Shown here: piece by piece, positions 51,401 through 60,600 of the stretch
Layout of the letters: the number at the start of each line of letters is the position of its first letter
How positions within the stretch are numbered: position 1 is the first letter of the stretch
NCBI GenBank assembly: GCA_017517605.1
Contig: JAFWYQ010000030.1
Coordinates: forward strand, 26,015 to 90,014
Direction: 5' to 3'
Origin: Bacteroidaceae bacterium
GTDB lineage: Bacteria; Bacteroidota; Bacteroidia; Bacteroidales; Bacteroidaceae
Length of the DNA: 64,000 nt
Position numbers and translations under genes: made by a program
Notes under the pieces: model-generated
The model's database searches: none
Told to the model about the DNA's origin: nothing
The model's input: the letters and a program-made list of their open reading frames with translations, nothing else

Positions 51401-52737
51401 CAACGACCGTTATCGTTACCACGCATCCAACGGAACAAGATTTCGTTAGTGGTAGCATCCACCAACACAGCACCAGGATTGTCCTCCAAGCAACGGAATC
51501 CCTCGAGGCCCTTACGATAAGGGTCAAGGTCACCATAATGCTGGGCATCGCCATGGCCAAGTCCGGTAGAACTGAGTTCCTTGCCGTACTCGTCAATCAC
51601 CATGTTACCGTGGCATATTTCGTCACGTCCATCCTCGTCCACATCCACAATGGAGAAGTTGTGATAACCCTGTCCGTAGAACTTGCTGGAGGGGTCGTCG
51701 CAAGCGTATGTCCAACGCACTTGCAATTTGTTGTTCACCAAGTCGAATGCGGCCATGTGGATGTTGGTGTAGCATCCACGGCCCACATAGATACTGGGCT
51801 TGCGGCCATCCAGATAGGGAGCACCGAAGTGAAACTTATTGGCACGGTGACCGTATGCTTTGCTATTGCCTTCCCACCAATAAGCGGCATTACGACGGGC
51901 CAGGTTGTTGGTTGTCTCGTCAAACTTCACGTTGTCAATCACAGCACCCGTCTCACCATTGAGCACATAGAGCCATTCGTCACCCTGTGTCTGATACACC
52001 GTATTCCCGTCAGAATAGCTGGCAGGACGATAGTTCACCGTAGCATTACCCACCACTGTGCCGTCAGGCAAGATACTGCCGTCAGTCAAACGGATAACCA
52101 CCTCGGCCTTACCATCCTGGTTGAAGTCGTATGCCATACAGTTGGTCTCTACATGACCGGAATTGATCAAGTTAGGTCCCACATTGATGGTCCACAGCAA
52201 TTTACCTTCCAGCGTGTAGGCTTGAAAAAGGGTATAAACCGTATTGGCCTTGGTGAAATCGGTATTCATGCGCTTGACAATCAGCTCATAATCGCCATCG
52301 CCATCCAAATCGGCCGCATTGGCATCGTTGAGGGTATATTTGCTACTGATGTCTGTACCCGCCGCATTCAAGACAGGTTGCATGGGGATATCGATATATT
52401 GATTAGCCCATGGGGTGACAGCGGCACAATCCTCCTGCTCCACACCACGCACCACAGCACGCACAGTGTAGCAGGAAGCGGTTGTTCCATTGGCATCAAA
52501 AAAATTGGAGGTAGTCAATGGCTCATCGTTCAAGCGAGTGCCGTCACGATAAACATTGTAGTTTACATCGTACCACTCCTGTCCCAACAAGCGCCAACCG
52601 AGGTACACACCATTGTCCTTCTTCACCGCAATCAAACCGCGGTCAAGATTCTCCATCATGCGCTGAGCATCAACAACGATCGTGCACGATAACGCTAAAA
52701 CAAGAAGTGATAAAATTCGTCTCAATGTCATTTTCAT
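48466..52737 (-). CDS. PL11 rhamnogalacturonan lyase fused to autotransporter-type beta-strand repeats
   Basis: A 1423-aa secreted enzyme. After a signal peptide (LSLLVLALSCTIVVDA), residues of about 25-615 form an Fn3-like strand region and the PL11 beta-propeller (GLIAVKKDNGVYLGWRLL, DLDGDGDYELIVKR, NWPGAELWTTDGKLW). It should cut the rhamnose-galacturonate backbone of rhamnogalacturonan I. From about 640 to the end are autotransporter-associated beta-strand repeats (EGTLAIGNINPYTGKTIISG, GSGTLHIYGR), with no beta-barrel. The C-terminal sorting domain is cut off by an in-frame TGA. It has its own -7 box and is probably the first gene of the unit. Confidence 0.85.
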   Translation of the reverse strand: MKMTLRRILSLLVLALSCTIVVDAQRMMENLDRGLIAVKKDNGVYLGWRLLGQEWYDVNYNVYRDGTRLNDEPLTTSNFFDANGTTASCYTVRAVVRGVEQEDCAAVTPWANQYIDIPMQPVLNAAGTDISSKYTLNDANAADLDGDGDYELIVKRMNTDFTKANTVYTLFQAYTLEGKLLWTINVGPNLINSGHVETNCMAYDFNQDGKAEVVIRLTDGSILPDGTVVGNATVNYRPASYSDGNTVYQTQGDEWLYVLNGETGAVIDNVKFDETTNNLARRNAAYWWEGNSKAYGHRANKFHFGAPYLDGRKPSIYVGRGCYTNIHMAAFDLVNNKLQVRWTYACDDPSSKFYGQGYHNFSIVDVDEDGRDEICHGNMVIDEYGKELSSTGLGHGDAQHYGDLDPYRKGLEGFRCLEDNPGAVLVDATTNEILFRWMRGNDNGRCLAGNFTDNWPGAELWTTDGKLWSATLSRGADQTVDNKAPGVTMNYRIYWDGDILEESFDYVNGQNTDGAVYKYGNSSPIFVTKGCATNNGTKGTPSLQADLFGDWREEIVLRTTDEKKLRIWTTTDVTEHRNYTLMHDKQYRQAVYWQMIAYNQPPHVSYFLGNAEGITVPPPPVMSNGRTVVTAAITADHTDKHVLVTDAAGGEVTVAEGAAPYILTVNGLKNDWTLTGAAFSGEMRLIKQGQAALTFSGEHTYTGVTELWEGVTNFEGSLQSPVWVNRFAELNTGAIYNKGIEMEYGAILRVGGAANQGTVTASALNLKKGAVVELDIYSDNLTADKLVVNDKLTLADGAIFRFVQHNKERETTPVAGDYLIAETFEIVGDLNKVVIEGLQGVACELRHDGGKIYLSIAAMREAGSILWSGAQSNVWDLFESENFLLAGETETFVTGDAVVFDESATVKTVTLGEEVVPSSVVVKGDANYTFLGDGHIGGDATFTKEGEGTLAIGNINPYTGKTIISGGTVKPASLATLQSAGSLGALSNSADNFVVQNGATIYTTGDMFQESPMTMGEGGGVFNVDGGNLHLKGVIKGTTLTKNGSGTLHIYGRPNSHKKTILNGGTLNIAEEYGSEHPINGLLGDTLVINGGTVQCLDNWNSYSSASWNIVVPEGKSGTIRLDGRCNYTGSLTGSGTLNVYIPYVRTYLQGNWSKFAGIIVCSQGKDGDFTFDNTYGLPLATLQVNSGCTVRNNKNQNMRIAAATGSGTLGGSHGWTIGNDSGEVNRFGGSVLGSLTKVGSNTLQLSGVSTFSEYFTVEGGKVIVANTGATKSATGSNALELKSGTELSGCGYIGNSRLYIREGALFTPGLYYTGTLKVASVITLDEGGVIAWRLDGNGKTITLEEAKSMTLNGTLRVTLKSGYTPQLGDSFSLWNCKKVQDASAPTLELPELPEGLAWDTTDLLTTTGTLRVIDATGLHLTS

Positions 52738-52792
52738 TAGTCTGTTTAGTTTGTTTTATCTCTAATTTGGCTTAATACTACGTATTACGGGG

Positions 52793-52800
52793 CAAATGTA
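52793..52800 (-). promoter_or_regulatory. -7 element of the PL11-repeat gene
   Basis: Minus-strand TACATTTG, 55 nt before the ATG, with TTTA 18 nt upstream as a poor -33 box. Confidence 0.55.
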
Positions 52801-52970
52801 CATCTTTTTTTGCTAATATAAACTATATTAAGTCAACTTTTTACAGATTTAACACATTATTTGCTGGATTTAGAACTAAACACAGTCTGTTTTCTACGAA
52901 AAATATCATAAAGTTTAACAGTTATCACACAACTCCCAACAGTTGCCCCCCCCCACTCTGAACCCTTAAA

Positions 52971-53070
52971 AAATAACGCTTAAGTCTAAAAAAATAACGC
53001 TTAAGAGTTATGCCGCTAACGCTTAAGCGTTACGACAATAACGCTTAAGAGATTTTTCAATAACGCTTAA
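52971..53070. repeat. TAACGCTTAAG word array
   Basis: Six copies of (A)TAACGCTTAAG(A/C) with short A/T spacers. Because CTTAAG is palindromic the copies can pair with one another. It lies in the 567-bp gene-free stretch 52738-53304, which also holds the promoter above and the hairpin below. Nothing else is seen there. Confidence 0.75.
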
Positions 53071-53228
53071 GCGTTTTTTATGCTTTATAACTTACTATAT
53101 ATCAAACGTATAATATTTTTATCAACCAAGCAAAAATGAGTTTATACATTTAAATAAGCAATCAAATATTTAAAAGAAAAATACAATATCACAATTTGAA
53201 TTGCATCAAAATATTACAACAAATAGAA

Positions 53229-53270
53229 GAGCGGATTATACGACTCTTTATAGTAACGTATAATCCGCTC
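53229..53270 (-). terminator. Hairpin after the first PL11 lyase
   Basis: A perfect 13-bp stem (53229-53241 with 53258-53270) with a 16-nt loop, 35 bp after the stop, followed by TTCTATTTG. It is probably the end of the SusCD-lyase unit. Confidence 0.65.
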
Positions 53271-53304
53271 AGTAAAGTAAAGATTAACTTTCTCTTATCA
53301 CCAA

Positions 53305-55620
53305 TTACCGCTTCACGACTTTGCGGGCAACAGTGGCACTGGCCGTAGTAATCTTCACCAAATACACACCATGTACCCACGTGGCGGCATCAAGTTGCAC
53401 ATTACCTCCATGGGTAGCGACAGAAGCTACAGACTGGCCATTCAAGCCATAAACTTCGACACGTGCCTGACAGTCGGCAGGAAGTTCCACATCAAGTGCC
53501 TGACTGATAACTGACGGCACACGAATTGCAGTCAAAGCTACTTGACCTACCGACGAAGGACGGTTCAAAGAGACGGTCTCTTTGAACTCATAACCACGGT
53601 AAGTGGCATAGAGGCAAACCTCGGCACTTTCCCCTTCGGGAATCAGTTCTGCAAGGACTTCTACCGTACGTCCACTACCTATCAACAGGCTGTCGCCCAA
53701 CATCCAACGATAGGCATCATACTCCATACCGGCATCCAATGTCCAGGCTTCGCCCGTCTCGCCTGTAGTCTTCATCATCTTCCCTAAATCGGCACCGAAA
53801 TAGAAGCCGGTGTGTGTAGGTTGATTGTATGCTACATTCTGATAGGCGACACTGCTACGATAAACAGGATCTTCAAGGAAGGTATGGAAACGATACTCCA
53901 CCGTATCGGCACTGATATAGAGACGAAGACTCTTGTTATCCGACGTGCGAACCAACAGCTCTTCACGCCAATCACCATACATATCGGCCACCAGACAGGG
54001 GTTACTCTTGGAACCATTGTTGGACGAACAACCATTGGCGGAAAGCAACGTGGTAGCACTGTTCTTCTTGTTGTAATCGTAACGGGTGATGGAGATGCCG
54101 TCCTGCAAATTGCGCAGCAGCGTGCCATCCCACCAACAGGCCATATTCATTGACACGCCACTGGTGGAGGTACTGGCAATACGTCCGTCGGTAGCCAAGA
54201 TTCCACCCGAACGACTCGACCACATCTCTACACCGGGATAGTTGGGGTCGATGTCGGCAGCCATACAACGACCTACGTCATCGCCACTCTTCACCTGATT
54301 GATAATCTTGCCCGTAGCGGCATCGCGGAAGGTAGAACCATCCTTCTTATTCTCGTGGCAAGCCCACACGGCCAAAGCACCTGAAGCGGGATTGAAGACG
54401 GTCATGTGAATGGCATCGCCATGGCCTAAGCGGGTGTTGTACTTGGCCTGTCCGTCGTGGTCAACAGTCATGGAGCCATAGACAATCTCGTCGCATCCGT
54501 CACCATCAATATCCCCCACACGGAGGTTGTGGTTTCCCTGTCCGACATACGCACTCAGTTTCATCGCCTTGGTATCGAATGTCCATTTGCTGGTCAACTC
54601 CTTGCCATCCCAATCGTAAGCGGCAATTACGGTACGGCCACCACTACTCTTACCACTATAATAGCCACGACACATTACCACACTGGGACGCTTGCCGTCA
54701 AGATAGGCAGTACAAGCCAAGAAGCGGTCCACGCGATTTCCGTATGTATCGCCCCAATCATTCAAGTTTCCACGCTGTGGGTTGTAGTTGATGGTCTGCA
54801 TAGCTGCACCTGTCTCGCCATTAAAAATAGTAAGGTACTCAGGGCCACTCAGGATGTAACCACTGGAGTTACGGTAATCCTTGGAGGCATCACCTATTAC
54901 TGTTCCCACGCCATCCACAGTACCATCTGCGGTTTTGCAAACCACTTCGGCCTTGTCGTCACCGTCAAGGTCATACACCATAAACTGGGTATAGTGAGCA
55001 CCGGCACGGATATTGCGTCCTAAATTGATGCGCCACAAATGGGTTCCATTCAATTTGTAGCAATCGAGGTAAACATTGCCTGTATAGCCTGAATTGGAAT
55101 TGTCCTGTGAGTTGGAAGGGTCCCACTTGAAGATGATTTCAAACTCTCCGTCGCCATCCACATCGCCCACACTGGCATCGTTGGGACTAAAAGTCACCGT
55201 AGATGATTGAATCACTGTATCAGGAATAGCCGTCAAAGGAATCTCGATGTATCCCGAAGGAGCATTGGCGGGTACAGTATACTCCTGCGCCATATCGGTC
55301 TGCTCTACGCCACCCACCACAGGCACCAAGCGGTAGGAACTCTCCGTAGCATAGTAATAATCGTTCAGGCGGACAGAGGTCTTGTAGGTGGCTGCGACCA
55401 GTTTCTCGCCTTGATACACATGAAACTTGGTGTCAATAGGATCCGAAGAGAGATAGCGCCAACTGAGGGCTACCAATCCACGATTGATACGCCATCCCAC
55501 AAGGCTGCGTCCCAGTTTCTCGCGTTGCATCTGCGAAAAGTCGTAGTTTGTTTGTGCCACAGACACAAACGACGGACCGGCAAAAACTGCCAGCAACAAA
55601 GAAAATAATAGTTTTTTCAT
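53305..55620 (-). CDS. PL11 rhamnogalacturonan lyase with sorting domain
   Basis: A 771-aa secreted lyase: signal peptide (LLLAVFAGPSFVSVA), then the PL11 region (GLVALSWRYLSSDP, DVDGDGEFEIIFKWDPSN, DLDGDDKAEVVCKTADG) to about 615. A linker with repeated strands follows, and an intact T9SS-type C-terminal domain (VEVYGLNGQSV, GVYLVKI, ARKVVKR). It should act on rhamnogalacturonan I at the cell surface. It lies downstream of susD with a 185-bp palindromic spacer. It is related to the longer lyase at 48466. Confidence 0.9.
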   Translation of the reverse strand: MKKLLFSLLLAVFAGPSFVSVAQTNYDFSQMQREKLGRSLVGWRINRGLVALSWRYLSSDPIDTKFHVYQGEKLVAATYKTSVRLNDYYYATESSYRLVPVVGGVEQTDMAQEYTVPANAPSGYIEIPLTAIPDTVIQSSTVTFSPNDASVGDVDGDGEFEIIFKWDPSNSQDNSNSGYTGNVYLDCYKLNGTHLWRINLGRNIRAGAHYTQFMVYDLDGDDKAEVVCKTADGTVDGVGTVIGDASKDYRNSSGYILSGPEYLTIFNGETGAAMQTINYNPQRGNLNDWGDTYGNRVDRFLACTAYLDGKRPSVVMCRGYYSGKSSGGRTVIAAYDWDGKELTSKWTFDTKAMKLSAYVGQGNHNLRVGDIDGDGCDEIVYGSMTVDHDGQAKYNTRLGHGDAIHMTVFNPASGALAVWACHENKKDGSTFRDAATGKIINQVKSGDDVGRCMAADIDPNYPGVEMWSSRSGGILATDGRIASTSTSGVSMNMACWWDGTLLRNLQDGISITRYDYNKKNSATTLLSANGCSSNNGSKSNPCLVADMYGDWREELLVRTSDNKSLRLYISADTVEYRFHTFLEDPVYRSSVAYQNVAYNQPTHTGFYFGADLGKMMKTTGETGEAWTLDAGMEYDAYRWMLGDSLLIGSGRTVEVLAELIPEGESAEVCLYATYRGYEFKETVSLNRPSSVGQVALTAIRVPSVISQALDVELPADCQARVEVYGLNGQSVASVATHGGNVQLDAATWVHGVYLVKITTASATVARKVVKR

Positions 55621-55651
55621 TTGGATTCAGTTAGATGTAGTTGTGTTTAAT

Positions 55652-55795
55652 AGTAGTTAAAGGAGTTAGAGGAGTTATCACTCGCTCTGCTCGTTAGGAG
55701 TTAAAGTCAATAGTATAACTTACGTAGATACCAAACTATTGGCTTTAACTCCCAGGCTCGTAGAGCCGATAACTCCTCTAACTCCTTTAACTACT
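55652..55795. repeat. Perfect 28-bp inverted repeat, family C, copy 2
   Basis: 55652-55679 is the exact complement of 55768-55795, with a second inner pair (about 55690-55710 with 55729-55750). The arms are built of GGAGTTA words. It lies between susD and the PL11 gene, so it may attenuate or process the operon message. Confidence 0.85.
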
Positions 55796-55805
55796 CAAAC
55801 AATAA

Positions 55806-57662
55806 TTATTCCTCAACGATAGGCATGAACCAAGAAGCCTCGTCAGTATAGGGATTGGTACGGCCATTAAGTTCGTACTTACCCTGCTGTACAGCCTGCA
55901 TGTAGGCATTACCTGAATTGGGAACCAAATCATTCATACGACGAGCTACACGCACCAAGTCGGGGAAACGGTTGCCTTCGTAAGCAGTTTCGAGAGCAGC
56001 CTCATCAAGGATAATCTTCTCAACCACTTCAATTGAATCCTGACGAGTAGCACACTCGGCCAAAGTCTTAGGATAAGCGGCCAAATCGGATGCCTCTTTG
56101 GAAACCAAGGCTACACGGCCACGGATACCACGGCTCGAACGCCACGGTTCACGACGATAGCCATATACAGAGTTGCTCTCAGTCCATGAAGCTGCAAAAT
56201 AATAAGGCTCACCAATCTCACCTTCTACAGAAGTTCCAATCAAGTTACCATTGGCATCTGTAGTGGTATTGTCACCCAAGATAAGGAATCCACCGGTCTT
56301 GCCATAAAGGCTACCGATACCCTGGTTAATCAACTCAAGAGCCAATTTAGGATGTCCGGCACGGTTCACAGCCTCAGCATAACGGAGGTGCAACAAACCG
56401 GCACGATAGAGGAAGAGGCGACCTTCAGTAGACACCTCAATAGCACTCGGATCATTCAACCCCAATCCAGGAACAGCCATATACTTATAAACGTGAGGCT
56501 CGCCATTCATGTAGATATACGAGGCCTTCTCACCACGTCCGTCAAAGGTAAATCCATTACGCATCACCTGCTCGTTCCACAATGAATCGATAGCGTATAT
56601 TGACGGTTTCAACTGATACTGACCACCCTCAACACCCAACGGAGCAAACAACTGATAGAAAGGATACTGAGGCTTGTACATAGCATCGTAAGCCGGAGAC
56701 CATGCCCACTCATACGGAGCACGACGGGCTGTCATCTCATCAGTAAACATGTTTATCCACTGGTTGTAGTAAGCATTGGCATCATCATCGTGATAACGGA
56801 GGAAGAACACCTGATAATACTCGTTAGAACCATAAGTAGAAGTATTCCATGTGTCCACACCGGCTACCTTCATCTTATACTGGTTAGTTGAGATATTCAC
56901 ATCATTATCCTCGTTCATCACGGTTTTATACTCCATAGCAGCCTTCTCATAATCGTTGTTCCACAAATAGAGGTCACCCAACAAGAAGTGCTTGTTGATG
57001 AAGAAGTACTTCAAATCGTAACCATCCAACATGTGCTGAACCAACGGTGACTCGGAATATTCATCCAAGATTACCTGCTTACCTGTTACTGTAGTAGAGG
57101 TCATGTCGGCAATCAAGGTATCAATCAACTGATCCAAATTCAATTTGGTGTACCCTTTCTGAGCATCTCCTACAGAAACTATAGGCTCAGTGATATAGGG
57201 AACTTCACCAAACTGTGCACCCAATTGCAGATAAACATAGCAACGCAAAGCCATCAAGTCAGAATAACGTTCCAAGAACTGAGCCTCGGTAAGGTTGTTG
57301 TTCTGGAACATCTTCTCGAAATTAGCCATTGCATCGTTACAGTTCAAAATAACATTGTAATAAGGGGTAGGATCGGCATAAACGTTTCCTTCTGAAGGTT
57401 TGTTCGCATCAATCTCCTGCAAGTCAACAGAAGAATTGTCTGTCAAATCCATCAAATCACCACGCAACTCATTAATCACTACCATTTGGCCCGCCATTCT
57501 CATGAAAGAGGAGTAGGCACCCAACACGGCGTTGTCAGCATCAGTTGTCGTCTTGTAATGCTCGTCATACTCCAATGCGTCGTCCAAGTCGGCATCCACA
57601 CAAGAAGCCAAACCAACCGTTCCGGCAAGCATCAAGTATGCTAAATATTTAATCTGTTTCAT
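55806..57662 (-). CDS. SusD/RagB-family nutrient-binding lipoprotein
   Basis: A 618-aa surface lipoprotein: lipobox LASC near residue 20, then the SusD TPR-like helical fold (LGAYSSFMRMAGQMVVINELRGDLMD, then CNDAMANFEKMF and MALRCYVYLQLGAQFGEVPYITEP). The C-terminal RLPDLVRVARR-like segment (RFPDLVRVARRM) is typical. It binds glycan and closes over its SusC partner, encoded 33 bp upstream. The context of two PL11 lyases suggests rhamnogalacturonan oligosaccharide as ligand. Confidence 0.93.
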   Translation of the reverse strand: MKQIKYLAYLMLAGTVGLASCVDADLDDALEYDEHYKTTTDADNAVLGAYSSFMRMAGQMVVINELRGDLMDLTDNSSVDLQEIDANKPSEGNVYADPTPYYNVILNCNDAMANFEKMFQNNNLTEAQFLERYSDLMALRCYVYLQLGAQFGEVPYITEPIVSVGDAQKGYTKLNLDQLIDTLIADMTSTTVTGKQVILDEYSESPLVQHMLDGYDLKYFFINKHFLLGDLYLWNNDYEKAAMEYKTVMNEDNDVNISTNQYKMKVAGVDTWNTSTYGSNEYYQVFFLRYHDDDANAYYNQWINMFTDEMTARRAPYEWAWSPAYDAMYKPQYPFYQLFAPLGVEGGQYQLKPSIYAIDSLWNEQVMRNGFTFDGRGEKASYIYMNGEPHVYKYMAVPGLGLNDPSAIEVSTEGRLFLYRAGLLHLRYAEAVNRAGHPKLALELINQGIGSLYGKTGGFLILGDNTTTDANGNLIGTSVEGEIGEPYYFAASWTESNSVYGYRREPWRSSRGIRGRVALVSKEASDLAAYPKTLAECATRQDSIEVVEKIILDEAALETAYEGNRFPDLVRVARRMNDLVPNSGNAYMQAVQQGKYELNGRTNPYTDEASWFMPIVEE

Positions 57663-57695
57663 AAAAATCTTAATTCTTAGTTTCTTAATACTTAA

Positions 57696-60600
57696 TTAGA
57701 GTCCTGCTTTCACACCTACATAGAAGGTTGTTGTATGAGGTGTTGAATAAGAGTCGATACCATAGTTCAACGGATTGGCCGCAGAAGAAATCACTTCAGG
57801 ATCATAGCCCTTGTAATCTGTGATAGTGAACAGGTTTTCTACTGCACCATACACTACAAGGTCGGTCAACACGTCGTTATGCATCGGCACGTTGTAAGAG
57901 AGAGTTACGTTCTTGAGTTTCAAGAATGAACCGTCCTCAATCCAACGGTCAGAGAAACGTGCGTTGCCACGCGGGTCGCCATACACCATCTTCGGCATAT
58001 TGGTAATGTCGCCCTCTACCTGCCAACGGTTACGAACAGCCTCGGTCTGGTTTTCCCAACCGCTCATAGTCTCCAAGTTGCGACGGGTGTAGTTGTACAC
58101 ATCGTTACCCAAAGAGTACTTGAACTGAGCCGAGAGATTGAAACGCTGAACCTTCAAATTAGTGAAAATTGAACCATAGAGATCGGGAGTAGGATCACCG
58201 ATTTCCTGCATATCCTTCTCGTCAATGAGACCATCTTCATGAGCATCTACAAAACGAACATCGCCGGCTTCAAACGGAGTGCGAACAGAACCGACCATAG
58301 TGTATAGACCATCAGCATCAGCGTCAGCTGTTGTGCTATATACACCATTTGTCTTGTAACCATAGAAAATACCCAACGGGCTACCTACCTGTGTACGGAT
58401 AGTACCTTCGGCCAACTCGGTATTGAATGCACCGGTCTTCAAGGCTGTCACCTCATTCTGGTTGTGAGAGGCAGTGATGCCCAAATCCCACTTCACATTC
58501 TTGGTATTGACCAAACGGGCAGTAGCCGTTACATCGATACCTACATTCTCCATCTCACCGCCGTTGTCGATATAGCTGTCAAGACCCGTATAGTACTTGG
58601 CCTTTGAGTATACCAACATGTCGGTAACGGTGTTCTTGTAGAAATCAGCACTCAAGGTAAAGGCTTCGTCAAAGAATGACATATCCAAGCCCACATTGAG
58701 TTTGGTAACACGTTCGGGCTTCAAGTCCTTGTTCATCAAATTGGCACGAACCAAACCGTAGTTGCCCAAGAAGTTCTGAGCCACGTAGTAACGCTTGGCG
58801 GCATAGTTTCCGATGTTGTCGTTACCGGCCTGAGTGTAACCTGCACGGAACTTCAACATATCCACAAAATCGGCACGGAACCACTTCTCAGAAGAGAGAA
58901 GCCATGCTGCTGTCACTGAAGGATAGTACTGCAAAGTACCTACATCCTCGCCATAGCGTGAAGAGGCATCGGCAGAGATGACAGCATCCACGAAATACTT
59001 GTTGTAAAGGTTGTAGTTTACATTCGCGTAAGCAGCCAACCAATTCCACTTACCCAACATACCACCCGTAGCGGCATACTCAATCAAACCGTTACCGATA
59101 GAGGTATAGGCATTATCAGGAGCATTGTATGTTTCACCGAAATCGTTCTCAGCACGGCTGGTCATATAACGGAAGCCAAGGGTGGCATCCAATTTGTGGT
59201 CGTGAGCAAAATCAAACGTATAAGTCAAGCGGTTCTCGTCGAACAACGTAAACAGACGCTCTACACGGTGTTGCGCATTTGAAGTAATCTCTACATTATT
59301 GTCAAAATGTCCATAAGGAATACCGCCCTTCGGATAGAACACCTCTTCGCGTTCCTTGTTGAAGTTTACACCAAAGTTGGTAGTGAACTTCAAGTTCTTG
59401 TTCAACTGGGCAAACAGGTCGATGTTACCCATGAAACGATAGAACGAATTCTCTGAATTCACGTTGTTTGTCACCACAGAGGGGTTAGCCATTCCAAAGT
59501 AATCCACATCCTCGTATTTGGGAGAAGACAAGCCCTGTTCATTCATTACATGAGCTGTAGTGAACGGAGTCTTTACCAAAGCTGAATAGATAGGATTTAC
59601 AAACGATGCTGTACCTTCGTTAGAAAGGTTCTTGCTACCGTAGATAAAGCTCATGTTGGTCTTTACACGGAGGTTCTGGGTAAACTTGATAGCAGTATTG
59701 ATACGGGCGTTGAAACGGTCGTAATCATTACCTACTACCACACCATCCTTTGACAAGAATCCCAAAGAAAGGCCGTATACAGCCACCTCATCACCACCGG
59801 ATACATCCAATGAATACTGCTGTTTGAATGCCTCCTGGAAGATTTCATCCTGCCAATCGGTATTCTGGTTGTAACGATAATAATCCACATTACCGCTGTA
59901 TCCCCAGTTGTTCAACACCGGTTTTTCGGCATTCACAAAGGGAAGTTGTTGGATTTGTGCAGAAGAAAGGCCTGCATTCTGAGCCATCTCGGCAAGATAA
60001 CGCTTAGAATCCATCACATTCAGCATAGGCAACGCCTGTGGTTGCATGGAGAGACCTGCCAATGCTTGTACATTGATATGGGTAGTAAGGTCAGTAACCT
60101 GCTTGGTCTGGATAAGGACAGCACCGTTGGCACCCTTCACACCATAAATGGCAGAAGCATCCTTCAACACGGTAATGCGGTCGATATCCTTCACATTGAT
60201 GGCACCCATCGGAGTAGAGATATAACCATCCATCAAAGATTCACCGAACTGCGCATTCTCCATCACCATACCATCAACAACCAACAAAGGCTGGTTGCCT
60301 GCATAGAGAGAGTTGAAACCACGCAAGAACATGTTGGCTCCCGAACCTTCCATACCGGAACGTTCAACCACATTCAAACCGGCAACAGTACCCAACAAGT
60401 TTTCGGGCATATCACCTACTTCTGTTTCGCGGCTCTTGTCCAGATATACAGCAGAAGCAGTCAAATGACTGTTGTTTACTTCACCCATAGGAGTAACCAC
60501 ATCTTTATAAACAGAAGCATCAAAACCTTCAGCCTGCATACGGATTTCAATCTCCTTGCGGCCTTTCAATGCCACACGTTTTGCCTGATAAAGCGGACCG

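Noticed and set aside
50125-52692. An 855-codon open frame on the plus strand, opposite the PL11-repeat gene
   Set aside because: Antisense to a well-supported lyase; the translation has shadow-type composition and no signal or domain.
52971-53070. CRISPR-like array of repeats
   Set aside because: Words are only 11-12 bp with 1-15 bp gaps, no unique spacers of constant size, and no cas genes. The same goes for the arrays at 33385 and 36110.
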